Part shown: piece by piece, positions 60,916 through 64,000 of the stretch
Layout of the letters: each line of letters begins with the position of its first letter
How positions within the stretch are numbered: the first letter of the stretch is position 1
NCBI GenBank assembly: GCA_900315315.1
Contig: OMYT01000003.1
Coordinates: 1-64,000 of the forward strand
Length of the DNA stretch: 64,000 bases
Reading direction: 5' to 3'
Source of the DNA: an uncultured Eubacteriales bacterium
GTDB lineage: Bacteria; Bacillota; Clostridia; Christensenellales; Aristaeellaceae
Position numbers and translations under genes: made by a program
The notes under the pieces: model-generated
Told to the model about the DNA's origin: nothing
Seen by the model: the letters and a program-made list of their open reading frames with translations, nothing else
Database searches by the model: none

Positions 60916-63900
60916 ATGAAAAAACTGGTAGCTTTATTGCTGACCCTTGCCCTGCTTCTGGGCATGGTCGGGACAACGGCTTTCGCAGCGGACGCAGCAG
61001 CGCTGACGATTCCGACAGCCACCTGGACAATAAGTAAGGACGGCGAACTGGCCGTCACGCTGTCCGAAGGCACGACGGACTTCACGGATGGTTCGGCCGT
61101 AGTCGAGGTTGATTACGTTAGGCAAGAAGTTATGCTGGAATATGACGAGACGAAAAAGGCGTTTACCGTCACAGATCCGACCCTTGCCGGCGGAACGGTC
61201 ATCTCTATTGAGCTTACAAAACAAACCGATGAAGAAAATAATCTTTTCTCGGTTGATTACAACACCTATTATGAACATGAGGGAAAAGTTGAAGCAACAG
61301 AGATTAGGAAAGAGAAAATCTCCGAGACTCAATTGACCAGTGCTGTCCATTCGCTCGTATATGATCGGGGCTCGAGCAGACTGACTATGGATATGTCTGA
61401 GGCGGATAAATACGACTATAATGACAAGGGAATTCCAACAAGCTACACAAGCACAACCGAAACCAAGAATTATGACAGCGAAACCGGAAAATATACTGGA
61501 AAGGCAATCGAAGAAACCAAGAAAACATATGATGATGACGGCAACGTGAAGACTAATGAAAATAGCAGCAAGACTTATAACAAGAAGGATGTTCTGGTCG
61601 GCACCGGTGAATCAAAAGAGACTGTAACTTTGAACGCGGATAAGGACGCGAGAACAACCAAGTATACTGAAGTTACAAAGACAAATTCTGACAAAGGATA
61701 TCTGAAGACAACAGCAAAAACCGAAAGCACAAGGGAAGAAAAGAAAATCGGTGAAGAATTCGAAAGCCAATCCTATAAATATGAAGAGAAAACAACCAAC
61801 CGCGACGGTATTCTCTCCAAGCTGAATACTCAGACCTATACTTATGACAGCGACGGGAATCAGACCGGCGTAACCAACACCACCAAGAACTACAATACCT
61901 ATACCAAGGCGATGACCAGTGAAACTGTCATCACCGGAAAGAAAACAGACGACGGATGGGATTATACAAGGACCGTGACCAAAAATAATGATGACGGTTC
62001 CCTGCGCAGCAAGGTTGAAAGAGCGGGATACAGCATGTATCCGTACCAGGATTATTATTCCTCATATAAGACTGAAACTCGTTACAACAGCAGCAACAAG
62101 GTCGTTGCCACGATGGACAAGGATGGCACCTGGAAAGACGCCGCCGGTAATGTCATCGGTAAGAACGAAGACAAAGACAAAAATAACTACGAGCATACCG
62201 GCGTATCTTTTAAAACCCGTACAGGCGAGATCAGCGGTTATTCTATCTCGAAATCCGAAGAGGCAGAGGACGGCACCGTAACCAGAACTTCTGTCAGCTA
62301 TTCCAACGGCAAGAAGACGACCGACAGTAAAACTGTAATCACGGAAGACACCGAAAAACGTTATAATAATGGCGTTCTGAAATATGCCAGCGAGACGAAG
62401 GACGGCGTCACCGAGAATAAGTACTACGACGCAAAGGGAAATCTTTCTGCTTCCAGCAAGGAGGAAGAGGATACCACGACCTATTACGATTATCGCGGCA
62501 AGAAGACCGAGACGTTTGAGGAGACGGATTCCGGATGGACTGATACTTACTACGACCCGGATACCGAAAAGATGACCAAGATGGTGAAGAGCTCCTATAA
62601 GGACGGAGTGACTACGGAAGAGCACTACGGCGCCGATTCCAAACTTCGCTGGTCAACGAAGTATCTCTACGGTACCACCACGTACTATGACGCAAACGGA
62701 TTCAAGTTCGCAGAGATCGGTAATGAAGCATACCTGTACGATGGTCCGAGCAGCAAAGCCTATAAAGATGGTAAATATTTAGAAGATAACTTTGCAGAAG
62801 GAACAACAAGCCTCGAAATGATGTTTGTACCCAAGACCACGGACGACGGAGAGACCTCTACAGAAACAAGGATCTATACCAAGTGGGATGTTATCAATGG
62901 GACTGAGAAGGATGTATGGACCCGCACGGAACAAACCGTCAAAACTGAGAATGAAGACAAATACGAATACAAGACCTACACAGACGGTGTGCTGGATTAC
63001 AGCTACGAGAAACTTTACAATGACTACGGTGATACAGTAAAGGCCACAAACAGATACTATAACAAGTTCACCGGGAAACAAACCAGCGCCACGAAGACCA
63101 TTTACAACGGCGTGGTAGACAACAACTCTGACGACCCGATCTGGTACACGAAGCGTTACGACGGGAACGACAACCTGCAGAGCTATAAAGAAACAGACAA
63201 TACGGATAAATGGAACTGGAGTTATACCTACTACGCAGACGGCCGTTTCGAGAGAGAATACTGGATTGATGGTCTTGACTATGACAGTTCCTATGACGCA
63301 AGGTATTATCTGGATGGTACTCTCGCGTATAGGTCTTCCTGGAACAATGGTACGGGGACCGTGGCTGAGTTTAACAGAGACGGATCCTACAAGTCCTGGA
63401 AAGACACCGCCGACGGCGTGACCAACGAATGGCAGTACAACGGCTACGGCGAACTGACGGGTTACAAATGGAACCAGAAGAATGCCAACGGCATTGAGAG
63501 CTATGATTACTATGATGCTGCGGGAAGTCTGATCTACAGTTTTGAACGTGTCCAAGGATACGTACCCAATGCCGATGACGAAGTGGGCACAGGAACTACC
63601 ATTACCCTTACCGACCCGGCCGGCAACAAGTGGACGAAGCATGACGACGATGTGACGCTGACGCTCGCGAAGGGCGGCTCCGGATGGCAGAGCGCAGTCG
63701 GCAAGTGGTTCTACATCGAGAACGGCAAGCCTGTGCAGGATGCCTGGAAGGCCATCGACGGACAATGGTATTACTTCGATGAAGACGGATTTATGGAAAC
63801 AGGTATTTTTGCCGACGAGAATAAGACCACAGACGTGAACGCAAAAGCGACTTACAAGACCTACGCGCTTGACGGCGTCACCGGCGCGCTGGTGGTCGGC

Positions 63901-64000
63901 GGATGGGCTATGCTGGACGATGACGGCGAAGATTGGGCATTCACCAACGCCAACGGCGAAGTCGTGACCGGATGGCAGCAGATCGGCGGCAAGTGGTACT
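60916..64000 (+). CDS. paralogous secreted Rhs/YD-like repeat protein, cut by the window end
   Basis: The frame is open from ATG 60916 to the window end (more than 1028 codons). The signal peptide MKKLVALLLTLALLLGMVGTTAFA is nearly the same as in the protein at 56676. The middle again shows units such as YYDAKGNLSASSKEEED and TYYDYRGKKTETFEE. It also carries the same order of landmarks as the first copy: KDGTWKDAAGNVIGKN, YGADSKLRWS, and NEWQYNGYGELTGYKWNQ. The C-terminal wall-binding units begin near 63690 (GKWFYIENGKPVQDAW) and continue past the edge. Base composition is more AT-rich than in copy one. A conserved ribosome binding site GAAAGGGGAAA precedes the start. Confidence 0.85.
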   Translation, partial: MKKLVALLLTLALLLGMVGTTAFAADAAALTIPTATWTISKDGELAVTLSEGTTDFTDGSAVVEVDYVRQEVMLEYDETKKAFTVTDPTLAGGTVISIELTKQTDEENNLFSVDYNTYYEHEGKVEATEIRKEKISETQLTSAVHSLVYDRGSSRLTMDMSEADKYDYNDKGIPTSYTSTTETKNYDSETGKYTGKAIEETKKTYDDDGNVKTNENSSKTYNKKDVLVGTGESKETVTLNADKDARTTKYTEVTKTNSDKGYLKTTAKTESTREEKKIGEEFESQSYKYEEKTTNRDGILSKLNTQTYTYDSDGNQTGVTNTTKNYNTYTKAMTSETVITGKKTDDGWDYTRTVTKNNDDGSLRSKVERAGYSMYPYQDYYSSYKTETRYNSSNKVVATMDKDGTWKDAAGNVIGKNEDKDKNNYEHTGVSFKTRTGEISGYSISKSEEAEDGTVTRTSVSYSNGKKTTDSKTVITEDTEKRYNNGVLKYASETKDGVTENKYYDAKGNLSASSKEEEDTTTYYDYRGKKTETFEETDSGWTDTYYDPDTEKMTKMVKSSYKDGVTTEEHYGADSKLRWSTKYLYGTTTYYDANGFKFAEIGNEAYLYDGPSSKAYKDGKYLEDNFAEGTTSLEMMFVPKTTDDGETSTETRIYTKWDVINGTEKDVWTRTEQTVKTENEDKYEYKTYTDGVLDYSYEKLYNDYGDTVKATNRYYNKFTGKQTSATKTIYNGVVDNNSDDPIWYTKRYDGNDNLQSYKETDNTDKWNWSYTYYADGRFEREYWIDGLDYDSSYDARYYLDGTLAYRSSWNNGTGTVAEFNRDGSYKSWKDTADGVTNEWQYNGYGELTGYKWNQKNANGIESYDYYDAAGSLIYSFERVQGYVPNADDEVGTGTTITLTDPAGNKWTKHDDDVTLTLAKGGSGWQSAVGKWFYIENGKPVQDAWKAIDGQWYYFDEDGFMETGIFADENKTTDVNAKATYKTYALDGVTGALVVGGWAMLDDDGEDWAFTNANGEVVTGWQQIGGKWY

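Overview
The window looks like the chromosome of a Bacillota (Clostridia-type) bacterium. Supporting signs are strong AGGAGG-like ribosome binding sites, a TagD/TagF glycerol-phosphate pair, a Phd/PIN toxin-antitoxin pair, ABC-2/Wzt polysaccharide exporters and secreted proteins ending in choline-binding-type (CW_binding) repeats. I cannot name the species. No tRNA, rRNA, CRISPR array or intact insertion sequence was seen.

Layout. (1) 1-4905 is a visibly AT-richer, accessory-looking block. It holds a trypsin-like peptidase that seems to lack its N-terminus, followed by five ORFs that each overlap the next by 1-4 bases: a HEPN (ApeA-like) protein, an unannotated 28-residue micro-ORF, a Schlafen/AlbA_2-type protein, a superoxide reductase with an intact iron site but no N-terminal cysteines, and a UPF0489 (peptide-arginase-like) protein. 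This is the best candidate for an undescribed, possibly defence or stress related system. (2) 4906-7300 holds a decayed DUF234 ATPase tail beside a perfect 12-bp palindrome, a Phd/PIN toxin-antitoxin pair and an orphan acidic protein. (3) 7321-37128 is one very long plus-strand surface-glycan locus: aminotransferases, a PglC-type initiating transferase, an MBL/ATP-grasp/SDR trio, LicD, several glycosyltransferases, Wzy, Wzx, the FdtA/FdtB/acyltransferase module for a 3-amino-3,6-dideoxyhexose, TagF/TagD, a second Wzy-like protein, the CapE/CapG/CapF pathway for UDP-L-FucNAc, a Wzz-like protein fused to a degenerate kinase domain, a full-length PglF/WbpM dehydratase and Ugd. (4) 37132-40781 is a minus-strand pair (third Wzy/ligase-like protein and a GT4). 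(5) 40842-54156 is a plus-strand set of glycan-modifying units separated by palindromic GGGGACGGTTC repeats (DUF2142, GT2, GT8), then an ABC exporter (Wzm/Wzt), a triple-domain GT2, an acyltransferase-3, RmlB and a GT2/DUF2304 pair. (6) 54215-64000 encodes three secreted proteins: an Ig-like (BIG2) protein and two tandem paralogues with Rhs/YD-like repeats and C-terminal wall-binding repeats, the last running off the window.

Together the genes can build at least one Wzx/Wzy-type polymer containing bacillosamine-type, FucNAc and Fuc3NAc-type sugars with glycerol-phosphate or LicD-added phosphodiesters, plus probably a second glycan exported by the ABC transporter. The terminal secreted proteins may bind such glycans (inference). 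Functional names rest on motifs read by eye; no database search was run.
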